A DNA stretch of 64,000 nucleotides from Saprospiraceae bacterium. GTDB taxonomy: Bacteria; Bacteroidota; Bacteroidia; Chitinophagales; Saprospiraceae. The notes under the pieces are model-generated. The model was not told the origin of the DNA, made no database searches, and saw nothing but the letters and a program-made list of their open reading frames with translations. The stretch spans positions 183,983 to 247,982 of the forward strand of contig JAHDEC010000003.1 of assembly GCA_020629035.1 (NCBI GenBank), read 5' to 3'. The position numbers and the translations under genes were made by a program. How positions within the stretch are numbered: position 1 is the stretch's first letter; every line of letters starts with the position of its first letter. Shown in pieces: positions 1 through 9,359 of this stretch.

Positions 1-3000
1 GTTACTAATGAGTTTGGCTGCATTGACAGCAGTCATCTTGAAATTGTAGAAAGACAAGCAGTAGAACTAAATATTTCGAGTCCAGGTCATTCAAACTCTT
101 TATGTAATAATCTAGCCATTTATGAAATGTTTTCTGATGTAACCCCGGGTGTCTTTACTTACCAATGGTTTTTGGACGGACTGCCCATTCCAGGTGCAAC
201 AGGGAGTAGCTACAGCTCCAGTTTAGAAGGCACATATCAACTTGTAAAAACGGATATTTTTGGTTGTTCGTCTGAATCGAATGTCTTGATTTTTGCTCGA
301 TGTACCGGCGGAGGTGGAGGAACAAATAATTTAGATCCCGTCACACTTGATTTTACCAATATCGAGTGTCATGATCTTACGTTTGAAGTAGTACCTCCAT
401 ATAATAGTACTAGTTTCAACTGGGATTTTGACGATCCTCAAAGTAATAACAATTCGGCCACTGGAATTCAGGTTCAACATGAATTTAGTAAAGCAGGTTA
501 TTATACTGTTTTGGCTTATGGTACAGACTCTCCGGAAATTGGCGTTATAAGTATTACTATTCCTGTTGTACCCGATTTTTATTTTGAAAAAACATGCCCT
601 TTTGATCCAGTTTATTTCTTTGACCAATCATCATTTCTGCCTGGTGAGACAGGCTTTACTTATGACTGGGATTTTGGTGATCCAGCTTCTGGAGTTGATA
701 ATACTTCATCCTTAACTAATCCCACTCATATTTTCAGTGGTGAAGGCAACTACACAGTAAGCTATACGGTCAGTCATTCATCTGGTTGTTCTTCGACAAT
801 AAGTAGAGAAGTAAATATTACTGACTACGAAAATGGTCAGATCGTATCGACTATAGTCAATTGTGTGGGTAATAGCCTTTCTTTTTCTTTCAGTGAAAAT
901 ACCGATGGATTAGAATACTTATGGGATTTTGGTGATCCAACATCAGGTGTAGCTAATAATTCTAATCAAGTTAATCCATATCATCGCTTTGAAACGGCTG
1001 GGGTTTATGATGTTAGTCTAAGCTTAACTGACCCTTTAGTTTGCACCTATGTGATTAATGAAAGCATAAGCATTGTTGACAATACTCTAACTGGCACAAT
1101 AGCGGTAAGTGGTAGCATTCCCAAATGTCCAGATGAGCTAATTACGCTAAGCTCTTCAAGTGCTGATTCATATCTATGGTCAACTGGCGAAACAAGTCAA
1201 GATATTCAAATTGGAGAGTCAGGGATTTATACATTAACTATAACTAATGCGGAAGGCTGTCAATATACTCCAGAAGCCATTGCAGTAACCACGATTCCGA
1301 TCGACGAATTGCTGATTTGTGGGACTAAAATTGATCCAAATAATGGAACGATTAAACATTGTGATAGCCTAACTATTTGTCAAGGAGAAGCCTTTTTTCT
1401 TGAAGTCGAAAACTATCCGGGAGCCAACTTTGAATGGTTCGATGGGACCACAGGGACTGAATTGTCATATAATGCACTGTCATCTTTACCACTTGGTGTG
1501 CACTATATTGATGTTACGGTCAACTTAGCTGCTCAGAACTGTATCGCAGCACTTGAACCATTTAAGGTTACCATTTTACCGACACCTGATGCCCCGAAAA
1601 TAGAAAATGACAATACTTTGAGTTGTGAAGGAAGCTTGCATCGCTTAAGTGTTACCGATCCAGTTGAGGGCTTAACTTACCTTTGGAGTACTGGAGACAT
1701 TGGACAAACTATAGAAACTTATGCTTCTGATGTATACTTTGTAAATGCCATAAATTCATCAGGTTGCCGGGTAAAGAGTAATGAAATAATTATCCACCCA
1801 TTACCGAAAACACCAGCCTGGGCAGGAGGTTGCAGAGAAGTTTGTTTCCCAGTAAGCTACTGCATAAATCTTCAATCAGATTATCAATATACGCTTATAC
1901 ATAATGGAGTTGATGAAGAAAGCATAGATAACTCAGCAAGCGAAATACAGTTTGATGAGCCTGGTGAATATCAAATAGAAGTTAGCTCAGGGGATGGTTG
2001 CAGCAACATAACGGATATTCTTTCACTAGCAGCTATACCTGAAGATCAATCAGTTCAAGGAATGGTTTATTTTGATAGTAATTGCAACGGCATATTTGAT
2101 GCTCAAGATTACTATTTAGAAGACGTGCCAGTGCTCTTAACCATAGGAAATACCACCATTGCTTCACAACTGACAGACCTTAATGGTGCTTACCAATTTA
2201 CCAGCATTTCTAACAGCAATATGACTGTGCTTATAGACACTACAGGTTTAGATTTTGTGGTAGGCAATTCTATAAACATCCCACTGGTTTTTGAAGATTG
2301 CATTGAAGCAAAAAATATAGATTTTCCGCTACAACCAGCTTGCCAAATTTCTGAAGAATTTGTCATGCTAGAAGTTTGTAAATACGAAATGGCTTTTTAT
2401 AATGCCATTGGTTACCAGGCAGGAACCATTGATACCTTAAGTTTTCAAACCGCAAAAGGTTGTGATTCGCTCATTATCATCGAAGTCAGTGAACTGCCTC
2501 AACCGACAGTGATGTATAACCTGACTCATGCTTGTAGCGATGAAAATAATGGAGAAATACAAATAGAAACTTCTTCAGAGGTCGAGCTCTGGGAATTGGA
2601 TGGCATGATGATAAGCAGTGCAGATATCGATGACATTAATCTTTCTATGGGCCCACATCAACTGATCATAAGTTCGGCTCAAGGTTGCAAAGACACGTTA
2701 GAATTTAACATTGAGACAATAGCAGAGCCAGACATTGAACTAAATACCACATCTTCGTGCGAATTCGATGAAAGCGGATCAGTAAGCATTTCGAATATTG
2801 GAGGCACAGCAATATCTACTGGATTAGAGCCAAATCAATTGAGTGATTCAAAACTATTGTATGACCAACTTCCACCTGGGATGTATACCATGTATGTGGA
2901 GGATAGTCTAGCTTGTTTATATAGCTACCCTTTTGAAATTTTAGCATTGGAGCAAGCTGAAATTTCGATTGACATTCAAAACTCATGTGAAGATCAAAAT

Positions 3001-5037
3001 CTCGGTTCATTATCGATTAGCCTTATTTCAGGACAGGCAGAATTTGGATTAAATGACCAAACAACTTTTACAGATCAACTTAGCTATTCAGATCTTCCAG
3101 TAGGAAATCACATTTTGTACATACATAACATAAATGGATGTTTAGATAGCCTTTCCTTTGAGATAAATAGTATTGAAAACCCTGATCTAGAAGTATTAAT
3201 TGATGTTGAGTGTGATCCGATTTTGTCGGCTAATGCAACGATTATTGGAGGTGATCCAAGTATGAGTTACTCGCTAAACGGCTTAGACTATCAAGCTGAG
3301 CCATATTTTGAAAACTTACTAGAAGGAGACTATACTTTATTTTATGTGGCTATAGAAGATTGCATTTTTGAAAAACCATTCATAGTAGATCCTATGACGG
3401 GCATAGAAGTCGAACTATTTACGAAGGCTGCTTGTGTAGGAATGGAAAATGGAGTATTAGAAATCACCCCGATTAGTGGTGTGGACTTAGTCTTTGAATT
3501 AGATAACTCAGGCAGTACATTTACTGATCTCTTAGTATCCGGTTTAAACCCTGGTGAGCATCTACTAACTGTTCAAGATGCCCAAGGTTGTCTTTTAAAT
3601 TTACCTTTTACGATTGAAGAAGTACAAGAAATCTTGGTCGATTACTTAGTAACTCCATCATGTGAAAATGACAGCACAGGAACCATAGAAATAATAGGAT
3701 TAAATCCAGGAGATGAAATAACCACGGCAGATGGAGAGGCCGTAGAATTATCCATGCTCGAAGGACTTCCTCCTGATATCTATAACTTTATACTTACTTC
3801 AGCAGAAGGTTGCCCATTCCCGTTCTACATAGAGATTTTGGCTACGCCACTGACAGATGTTGAAGTGACATCCACTCCTAGCTGTTTAGCGGAATGGTCT
3901 GGAAGTATCTTTTTGGATACTGCGGAAGATGATTTAATTGTCTTTGATAACCAATCATATCCTGCTGATTATACTTTTGAGGACCTTGCTGATGGGAGTT
4001 ATGCATTTTTAATTATTCATGCAAACGGTTGCGAGCAAGAAATCCTAGTTTCGATTGATCAGCTGCCACCACCCGAATTGATTTTTTCTTCCTTGCCTAC
4101 CTGCAAGGGAATTGCTGAGGGTGTACTCTTAATTGAGTCAATTTCTGCGGAGACTGAATTATACATTGATGATGTCTTACAAGATGCAAACGCCCTGGAG
4201 ATACAAGGATTGGAAGCTGGCATGCATGATATCCTTCTCATCCATAACAATGGATGCTCTACTAATCTCAGTTTTGAAATTGATGAACTTCCATTTATTG
4301 ATATTATGGCTAATACTCAAGAATCATGCGCTTCGGAATCTACAGGTCAAATAATTATAGAATCTTTTGACTCCTATGATTCTTTGTGGCTCAATGGAGA
4401 ACTCCTGACTTCGGCCGATGAATTGACAAATTTAGCAGCCGGTCAATATAACTTACAAGCAAGCATTCAGGGTGCTTGCCCTACAAATCTTGAAATCATT
4501 ATAGAAGAGGTTTTGCCACTAGTTGTGGAGTGGACAGATCCAATAGTGGACTGCGAAACGCCATTTGTTATGCTAAGTGCAGATGATGGAAGCGTGCTTG
4601 ATGGAGCAGATTTTTCTTGGAACACTGGGAGTAGCCAAGCCAGTATTACCGTTTCGGAGAAGGGGAACTATGCCGTAACTGTTTCCAATGCTTGTGGGAG
4701 AGAAACTCATGAGTGGAACTTAGATTTTGACTTTGGAGCATTAGACAGAAGCATCTTTACTCCAAATGTTTTTGCGCCACTGAGCGAACAACCTAACCAT
4801 TGTTTTAAAGCCTTCCTTCCAGAGGATTTAGTCATTGAATCATATTTCCTTGATATATATGATCGCTGGGGCAATCGTATGTTTTATACCTATGACCCTG
4901 AGGATTGTTGGGATGGAAGGTTTAATGGTCCGCCAGTAGAAGCTGGAGTCTATGTGTATTTAGTCGAAGTGACTTATTATGAATGTAATAAGCTCAAAGT
5001 TATTAAGAAAGCAAGTGATGTGACCGTCGTTTATTAA
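1..5037 (+). CDS. Giant PKD/SprB-like repeat surface protein, gliding-motility-type C-terminus (5' partial)
   Basis: The reading frame is open from base 1, so the gene starts upstream of the window; 1678 residues are visible. In order there are three PKD-like domains with W-D-F-(G/D)-D-P cores near bases 418, 664 and 919, Ig-like segments with a YLWSTG core near 1171 and 1680, and a SdrD-B-like segment (FDSNCNGIFD) at about 2050-2330. Nine copies of a ~75-residue Cys-starting module follow (about 2533-4550). The last ~95 residues are the gliding-motility-associated C-terminal domain (NVFAP, DIYDRWGNRMF, CWDGRFNG, AGVYVYLV). In Bacteroidota that domain directs cargo through the type IX secretion system to the cell surface. 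Inference: a large adhesin or surface filament. The N-terminus, including any signal peptide, is not visible. Family call is firm; biological role unknown. Confidence 0.9.
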   Translation, partial: VTNEFGCIDSSHLEIVERQAVELNISSPGHSNSLCNNLAIYEMFSDVTPGVFTYQWFLDGLPIPGATGSSYSSSLEGTYQLVKTDIFGCSSESNVLIFARCTGGGGGTNNLDPVTLDFTNIECHDLTFEVVPPYNSTSFNWDFDDPQSNNNSATGIQVQHEFSKAGYYTVLAYGTDSPEIGVISITIPVVPDFYFEKTCPFDPVYFFDQSSFLPGETGFTYDWDFGDPASGVDNTSSLTNPTHIFSGEGNYTVSYTVSHSSGCSSTISREVNITDYENGQIVSTIVNCVGNSLSFSFSENTDGLEYLWDFGDPTSGVANNSNQVNPYHRFETAGVYDVSLSLTDPLVCTYVINESISIVDNTLTGTIAVSGSIPKCPDELITLSSSSADSYLWSTGETSQDIQIGESGIYTLTITNAEGCQYTPEAIAVTTIPIDELLICGTKIDPNNGTIKHCDSLTICQGEAFFLEVENYPGANFEWFDGTTGTELSYNALSSLPLGVHYIDVTVNLAAQNCIAALEPFKVTILPTPDAPKIENDNTLSCEGSLHRLSVTDPVEGLTYLWSTGDIGQTIETYASDVYFVNAINSSGCRVKSNEIIIHPLPKTPAWAGGCREVCFPVSYCINLQSDYQYTLIHNGVDEESIDNSASEIQFDEPGEYQIEVSSGDGCSNITDILSLAAIPEDQSVQGMVYFDSNCNGIFDAQDYYLEDVPVLLTIGNTTIASQLTDLNGAYQFTSISNSNMTVLIDTTGLDFVVGNSINIPLVFEDCIEAKNIDFPLQPACQISEEFVMLEVCKYEMAFYNAIGYQAGTIDTLSFQTAKGCDSLIIIEVSELPQPTVMYNLTHACSDENNGEIQIETSSEVELWELDGMMISSADIDDINLSMGPHQLIISSAQGCKDTLEFNIETIAEPDIELNTTSSCEFDESGSVSISNIGGTAISTGLEPNQLSDSKLLYDQLPPGMYTMYVEDSLACLYSYPFEILALEQAEISIDIQNSCEDQNLGSLSISLISGQAEFGLNDQTTFTDQLSYSDLPVGNHILYIHNINGCLDSLSFEINSIENPDLEVLIDVECDPILSANATIIGGDPSMSYSLNGLDYQAEPYFENLLEGDYTLFYVAIEDCIFEKPFIVDPMTGIEVELFTKAACVGMENGVLEITPISGVDLVFELDNSGSTFTDLLVSGLNPGEHLLTVQDAQGCLLNLPFTIEEVQEILVDYLVTPSCENDSTGTIEIIGLNPGDEITTADGEAVELSMLEGLPPDIYNFILTSAEGCPFPFYIEILATPLTDVEVTSTPSCLAEWSGSIFLDTAEDDLIVFDNQSYPADYTFEDLADGSYAFLIIHANGCEQEILVSIDQLPPPELIFSSLPTCKGIAEGVLLIESISAETELYIDDVLQDANALEIQGLEAGMHDILLIHNNGCSTNLSFEIDELPFIDIMANTQESCASESTGQIIIESFDSYDSLWLNGELLTSADELTNLAAGQYNLQASIQGACPTNLEIIIEEVLPLVVEWTDPIVDCETPFVMLSADDGSVLDGADFSWNTGSSQASITVSEKGNYAVTVSNACGRETHEWNLDFDFGALDRSIFTPNVFAPLSEQPNHCFKAFLPEDLVIESYFLDIYDRWGNRMFYTYDPEDCWDGRFNGPPVEAGVYVYLVEVTYYECNKLKVIKKASDVTVVY
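2533..4550 (+). repeat. Nine-copy ~75-codon protein module (SprB-like)
   Basis: Inside the giant surface protein the same module recurs. Each copy starts with a Cys followed by an acidic/polar stretch and G-x-(I/L/V)-x-(I/L), runs through (L/G)-x-P/A-G-x-Y/H, and ends in G-C with F-x-I-E before the next copy. The starting Cys codons lie at 2533, 2758, 2986, 3211, 3433, 3661, 3883, 4102 and 4327, a spacing of 219-228 bases. The copies are too diverged to be obvious repeats at DNA level. The pattern resembles the SprB repeats of gliding bacteria. Confidence 0.75.
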
Positions 5038-5060
5038 GGTCAAGCTGGCTTAATATTACA

Positions 5061-5762
5061 TTAGTTATCTTCCACGAAGTTGTCCAATGCTTCATCCCAA
5101 GCGTATTCCGTAAATCGTAAAGAATATTGACTGAGATCAACGTCTAGGTATTTAGTGATCACCTGTTTAATTCCTTGAATACCGCCAAAATCAAAAGCAA
5201 ACCACTTAAATAATTGGCTGGTATATACTAGTTTATTTTCATGATCAATCTTGGTCTCTCCCTCGAGGAAAGACTGACTCGACATGTCTAGTTGATGGTC
5301 CAATGTCGCAAGCTTATAAAAGGCAATGGGCGGACAACTTTTGGCACCGCAATTAAGGGCAAAATGTATACGATAATCAAGCGTGTCGACAGCCAGTTGT
5401 TTGATGATTTTTGGAGTAAACCATTTTGCTAAAAGACCTAAGGAATATTTATAACGATACTTTCTTAGGATCCCATGTTCAATGTCGTCCAAGCTGAATA
5501 AGCGTCCAGCTATTAAAACCAGTTTTTTGCGATAAATGTCCGGTTTTTGGACGTTTTGTTGCTTACGTAAAATTTGGAAATAGGCATTATAAATATTGAT
5601 CCAAAACGCTTTCTTAAAATTGTCTGTGCTAAGTCTATTTTTGAGATCTGATAGACTTAGCTGCTCTAGTTGTTTTTTAATAGCTGAATTATTATCATGC
5701 TCCATTTTTACGTTTAGGAGCAGTGTTTCGGATAATTTATTGATATCGTTTTGGGCAGTCAC
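5061..5762 (-). CDS. DUF547 domain protein
   Basis: A 233-residue protein without a signal peptide. DUF547 hallmarks are visible: FWINIYNA at residues 53-60, LDDIEHGILR at 91-100, and NCGAKSCPP at 137-145. The family is widespread and often annotated as DUF547 or glutaredoxin-like; its reaction is not established, though the conserved Asn-Cys-Gly-Ala and Cys residues suggest a catalytic core. It follows the SH3 lipoprotein gene by 6 bases, so the two are probably co-transcribed. It is convergent with the giant surface protein. Most DUF547 proteins are exported; this one starts directly in a charged helix, so it may be cytoplasmic. Confidence 0.85.
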   Translation of the reverse strand: MTAQNDINKLSETLLLNVKMEHDNNSAIKKQLEQLSLSDLKNRLSTDNFKKAFWINIYNAYFQILRKQQNVQKPDIYRKKLVLIAGRLFSLDDIEHGILRKYRYKYSLGLLAKWFTPKIIKQLAVDTLDYRIHFALNCGAKSCPPIAFYKLATLDHQLDMSSQSFLEGETKIDHENKLVYTSQLFKWFAFDFGGIQGIKQVITKYLDVDLSQYSLRFTEYAWDEALDNFVEDN

Positions 5763-5768
5763 GAAGCT

Positions 5769-6611
5769 TTATTTTTTTGCTTGAGCATAGATGTAACTAA
5801 AAGTACATTCAGGAGGATTTTGTTCACGAGCCCGATAATGTTCTCCTTCACTTTGCCCATCAATGTTTGCCCAAAGACACTTGCCATCCTTAAATTGGAT
5901 GTGTGTTTCATCACCATCTTCATAACCGATTCTGTGTTTGTGAAATAGTCCATTCGGGAGGTCATTGTCATAGACTCCGGAGTATGAAGCTTCTGATTGA
6001 AATTCGATAAGATCCGTAATTGCTTTTTCAGATTTTCCATGAATCGCAAAGGGTCCTTGCTTAATGTATTTTCCATCATTTGATTGCTTATAACTGATCA
6101 GTCCATGATAGTTTAATGGTTCGTCTATCTCTATGCCTAGCATTTTTGTGAGCGAGTTGTAGCTAACATTTTGTATGATTTTTACAAATTCGGAATCATT
6201 AATGGCTTCTAATTTATCACTAGGTGTTATCACTCCACCACCATACAACCAAGCTTCTTTTGGTTTTGAGAAGTTATTAGCTTGATATTTTACTTTTTTC
6301 CATGTTGCTATTCGTGTTTTTCCACGGATTTCTATTGTGTCTTTCAATGTTGTTTCTTCGTTAAGATAAAGTAGGTGTTCTCCCAATTTTAGGCTGGCTA
6401 CCACTTTGCTATTGGTGTTGGGTTGTTCTCTGATTCTGAGCTTATCGACTATGGCATATAGGTAGATGGAATCTGTGGTTTTTCTTTCTGGTTTTTTAGC
6501 TGATGCATCGGTGAGGTCAGTTGTTTTTTTGGCAGTTTCTGTTGGTGTTGTTTCTTGGCAGCAGCTTAGGATACTGCTTAGCATTAGGAGCAAGTAAAGA
6601 TTGGTTTTCAT
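5769..6611 (-). CDS. Lipoprotein with bacterial SH3 domain
   Basis: 280 residues. The N-terminus is a lipoprotein signal (hydrophobic LYLLLMLSSIL, then Ser-Cys-Cys at 16-18). After a Thr/Lys-rich linker, residues ~50-110 have the bacterial SH3 pattern (LRIREQPNTNSKVVASLKLGE). The C-terminal ~150 residues contain an MORN-like or wrap-up stretch with YKQSNDGKYIKQGPFAIHG and YEDGDETHIQFKDGK that I cannot assign. Bacterial SH3 domains usually bind cell wall or protein ligands in the periplasm. It lies 6 bases upstream of the DUF547 gene. Function unknown beyond an envelope location. Confidence 0.75.
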   Translation of the reverse strand: MKTNLYLLLMLSSILSCCQETTPTETAKKTTDLTDASAKKPERKTTDSIYLYAIVDKLRIREQPNTNSKVVASLKLGEHLLYLNEETTLKDTIEIRGKTRIATWKKVKYQANNFSKPKEAWLYGGGVITPSDKLEAINDSEFVKIIQNVSYNSLTKMLGIEIDEPLNYHGLISYKQSNDGKYIKQGPFAIHGKSEKAITDLIEFQSEASYSGVYDNDLPNGLFHKHRIGYEDGDETHIQFKDGKCLWANIDGQSEGEHYRAREQNPPECTFSYIYAQAKK

Positions 6612-6672
6612 TTAATTGATTTTCAAGTATAAGATGGAAAATATTAAGACCTTGACGCTAGAATGCTCATAG

Positions 6673-7596
6673 CTAAGTATTCTGAATAATGTAGCAAATC
6701 ACCTTGCTTTCTGGCTCAAAGAAAATATAAAGATCTCCGTCTGACCAAAAATTTAAATGATCGAAATATTGCAGCATCCAGTCACTCTCAGAACTAACAT
6801 TTGATCGTTTTGTCTTTATACCAATATTGCTAGTTAGTTGCATTAAGAATTTCATCGTTTTCTTGGATTTTGGGCATGTGGGAATATCTGGGTATTGAAT
6901 CCAAGAAGGGATACCGGTATGACCAATACCAGCACCATAATCGTTAACTTTTTGAGTTGAAATATTCATTTTTTCGAAGACTATTTCTGAGTCTACTTTT
7001 AATTCATCTTCGTAAGAATTTCCTGCTTCTTCGAGTTCTTTTAGGTTTAGCACTACTGGTTTGTTTGGATCCGAGTAATCTAGCATTACATATTGAAAAT
7101 TTAAGTAAATAGGTGCTGCTAAATGTAAGTCAAAGGGCAGCCAGCGAAAGGCCTCATCTTTATTTGATAAAAATCCTAAGTATTGGAAGGGTGCAATAAA
7201 ATCAAGTTTTGGTAGGGTAAAATCGGTTGGGCACTCATCACCCAGATAACTGTCTGATTGTTCAGCTTCATCTATTTCGAACATTTGATGAGGGACAACA
7301 TCTTGGTATTTCATCCCTTTTTCCTTTCTCTTTAAGGGTCTTGTGGTCTTGTAGCCTTCCTCATAATCATAGGCTTCTACTAGTTTATTATCCTCGAAAA
7401 TAAGCTCTATAGAAGACCAAAGATTAGATGCAGTCTTTTTATCTACCGCTTGTGTTTGAATAAATTTTTGACATTCTTTGTCTCCATTAAGTGTGACTTC
7501 CCAACCACCGAGGTAGATGGATTGCTGATGTTGACTTTGACAAGCACTAAATAGGAAAAGATTAGTTGCTAGGATTAAAAGGAAATTGATTTTCAT
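6673..7596 (-). CDS. Hypothetical lipoprotein
   Basis: 307 residues with a lipoprotein signal ending Phe-Ser-Ala-Cys (Cys19). I do not recognise a family. The mature part is rich in acidic and aromatic residues, with several Cys (C42, one near C121 in GDECP, and one in PDIPTCPKSKK) and no membrane segments. The gene precedes the SH3 lipoprotein in the same direction with a 61-base gap, so it may share its transcript, and it is divergent from the Nif3-like gene. Real gene judged from signal peptide, length and codon use. Confidence 0.65.
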   Translation of the reverse strand: MKINFLLILATNLFLFSACQSQHQQSIYLGGWEVTLNGDKECQKFIQTQAVDKKTASNLWSSIELIFEDNKLVEAYDYEEGYKTTRPLKRKEKGMKYQDVVPHQMFEIDEAEQSDSYLGDECPTDFTLPKLDFIAPFQYLGFLSNKDEAFRWLPFDLHLAAPIYLNFQYVMLDYSDPNKPVVLNLKELEEAGNSYEDELKVDSEIVFEKMNISTQKVNDYGAGIGHTGIPSWIQYPDIPTCPKSKKTMKFLMQLTSNIGIKTKRSNVSSESDWMLQYFDHLNFWSDGDLYIFFEPESKVICYIIQNT

Positions 7597-7728
7597 GCAG
7601 ATTATTTGAAGTGTCTTTATATAATTAGTCTAAAAAGTAGACCTAAGCTAATATATGCTTTTATAAACAATAGCTTGAGCCCTAGCATACATCAGAAAAC
7701 ATTTATCTTTAATCATCTAAAGAATACT

Positions 7729-8526
7729 ATGCTATTTAAAGAACTCATAGACTATTTACACACCATTGCGCCAAATAACCTGCAAGAGGATTATGACAAC
7801 GCTGGTTTAATAGTCGGATCGCCTAATACCGCCATAAAATCAGTACTCATCTGCCTGGATGTAACCGAAGAAGTATTAGAAGAAGCTAAATCGCTAGGCT
7901 GTAACCTAGTTATTGCACATCACCCCATAGTATTTCGAGGACTAAAACGCTTCAATGGATCAAATTATGTTGAACGAGTGGTGATTAAAGCCATCAAGGA
8001 AGACATTGGAATATTTGCCATTCATACTAATTTAGACAATGTCTTCTATCAGGGTGTCAACACAAAAATTGCCAACAAAATTGGTTTAGAAAAAATAGAA
8101 ATATTACAGGCAAAGGAAAACATACAATATAAAGATGCGGCGGTAGGAGCCGGAATGATGGGTTATTTACCGGAGCCTATAGATAGTATGGTGTTTTTAA
8201 AGCAATTAAAGTCATCGATGAACATTAACTCCATAAAGTATACAGCATTGATCCATAAAACCATCCAGAAGGTAGCGGTTTGTGGAGGAAGTGGAGGTTT
8301 TTTATTAGCTGCCGCAAAGCGAAAAGGTGCGGAAATATTTATTACTTCTGATTATAAATACCACGAGTTTTTTGATGCAAATGGGACCATAATTATTGCT
8401 GATATTGGCCATTATGAAAGCGAGCAATTTACTATCGAGCTTTTACATGAGATTATAAGTCAAAAATTTAGTAATTTTGCAGCCCATTGTACTAAAATAG
8501 TTACAAATCCGGTTAAATACCTTTAA
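7729..8526 (+). CDS. Nif3-like dinuclear metal centre hexameric protein
   Basis: 265 residues from the ATG at 7729; the frame is open to 7606 but the extra 41 residues have no family similarity. The Nif3/YbgI pattern is clear: NLQEDYDNAGLIVG, then LVIAHHPIVFRGLKR (metal-binding His pair) and FAIHTNLDNV, and near the C-terminus FITSDYKYHEFFDA and IADIGHYESEQ. The family binds two metals and is often called GTP cyclohydrolase I type 2, a name not supported by strong biochemistry. The length is that of the compact YbgI form, without the inserted PII-like domain of longer relatives. The zinc-ribbon gene follows by 8 bases, a pairing common in Bacteroidota. Confidence 0.92.
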   Translation: MLFKELIDYLHTIAPNNLQEDYDNAGLIVGSPNTAIKSVLICLDVTEEVLEEAKSLGCNLVIAHHPIVFRGLKRFNGSNYVERVVIKAIKEDIGIFAIHTNLDNVFYQGVNTKIANKIGLEKIEILQAKENIQYKDAAVGAGMMGYLPEPIDSMVFLKQLKSSMNINSIKYTALIHKTIQKVAVCGGSGGFLLAAAKRKGAEIFITSDYKYHEFFDANGTIIIADIGHYESEQFTIELLHEIISQKFSNFAAHCTKIVTNPVKYL

Positions 8527-8534
8527 ATAATTAT

Positions 8535-9296
8535 ATGGCTACAGCAAAAAAAGAAACGGTTACGGTTGCAGAAAAACTGCAAATGATGTTTGACCTGCAA
8601 ACCATTGATTCAAATCTGGACAAGATTCAAATTTTGAAAGGTGAGCTACCTATGGAGGTGGAAGATTTAGAAGATGAAATAAAAGGTCTTGAAACTAGAA
8701 TCAGAAAACTAGATAAGAAAGTAGAAGACTTAGACGGAGAAATAAACCAGCATAAAGCTAATATCGCTACCTCTGAAACGTTAATAGAGCGATATAAGAA
8801 GCAACTCGATGAGGTAAAAAACAACAGAGAATTCGAAGCATTAACTAAAGAGATCGAATTGCAAGAGTTAGAAATCCAACTGTCAAATAAAAAGATAGGT
8901 GAATTAAACGTAACTAAAGATGCAAAGGTCGACATTAGAAAAAATGCCAACGAGAAGCTAGAAGCTAAAGTTGCAGACTTAGAGAAAAAGCGAGTAGAGC
9001 TAGAAAAAATTATCACTAAGACTGAAAAGGAAGAAAAAACATTGATGAACAAATCCACCAAAGCGAAGAAAAAGCTGGAGGATCGTTTATTAAAATCATA
9101 TAATAAGATTCGCGGTAATTACCGAAATGGTTTAGCTGTGGTTACCATTGCAAGAAATGCATGTGGAGGTTGTTATAACAGAATACCACCACAAGTACAG
9201 ATTGAAATTGGAACCAAGAAAAACATTATTGCTTGTGAGCATTGCGGAAGAATTCTTGTTGATAACGAGACAGCAGGTATTTCTCCTGAAGAGTAA
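8535..9296 (+). CDS. C4-type zinc-ribbon coiled-coil protein
   Basis: 253 residues. Residues ~20-190 are a long charged coiled coil (heptads of Leu/Ile with Glu/Lys). The C-terminus carries a four-cysteine zinc ribbon: C210-G-G-C213 and C234-E-H-C237. This is the C4-type zinc-ribbon (DUF164-like) family found next to nif3-like genes. Inference: nucleic-acid or protein binding; there is no established role. It ends at 9296, followed at 9319 by a strong terminator, so the nif3-like and zinc-ribbon genes form a two-gene operon. Confidence 0.88.
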   Translation: MATAKKETVTVAEKLQMMFDLQTIDSNLDKIQILKGELPMEVEDLEDEIKGLETRIRKLDKKVEDLDGEINQHKANIATSETLIERYKKQLDEVKNNREFEALTKEIELQELEIQLSNKKIGELNVTKDAKVDIRKNANEKLEAKVADLEKKRVELEKIITKTEKEEKTLMNKSTKAKKKLEDRLLKSYNKIRGNYRNGLAVVTIARNACGGCYNRIPPQVQIEIGTKKNIIACEHCGRILVDNETAGISPEE

Positions 9297-9318
9297 AATA
9301 TGATGTAAAGAATCAATT

Positions 9319-9354
9319 AAGCCTTGACAACGTTATATTGTCAAGGCTTTTTTA
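9319..9354 (+). terminator. Rho-independent terminator of nif3/zinc-ribbon operon
   Basis: A perfect 12-bp inverted repeat (9319-9330 with 9338-9349) with a 7-base loop, followed by a run of T. It sits 22 bases after the zinc-ribbon stop codon. Confidence 0.9.
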
Positions 9355-9359
9355 TTAGC

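Noticed and set aside
5033..5054. Weak inverted repeat between the giant protein and the DUF547 gene.
   Set aside because: Arms of about six bases with a long loop and no T run; too weak to call a terminator.
7606..7728. Longer N-terminus for the Nif3-like protein.
   Set aside because: Family similarity starts at the ATG at 7729 (LFKELIDYL); the added 41 residues have no family pattern.
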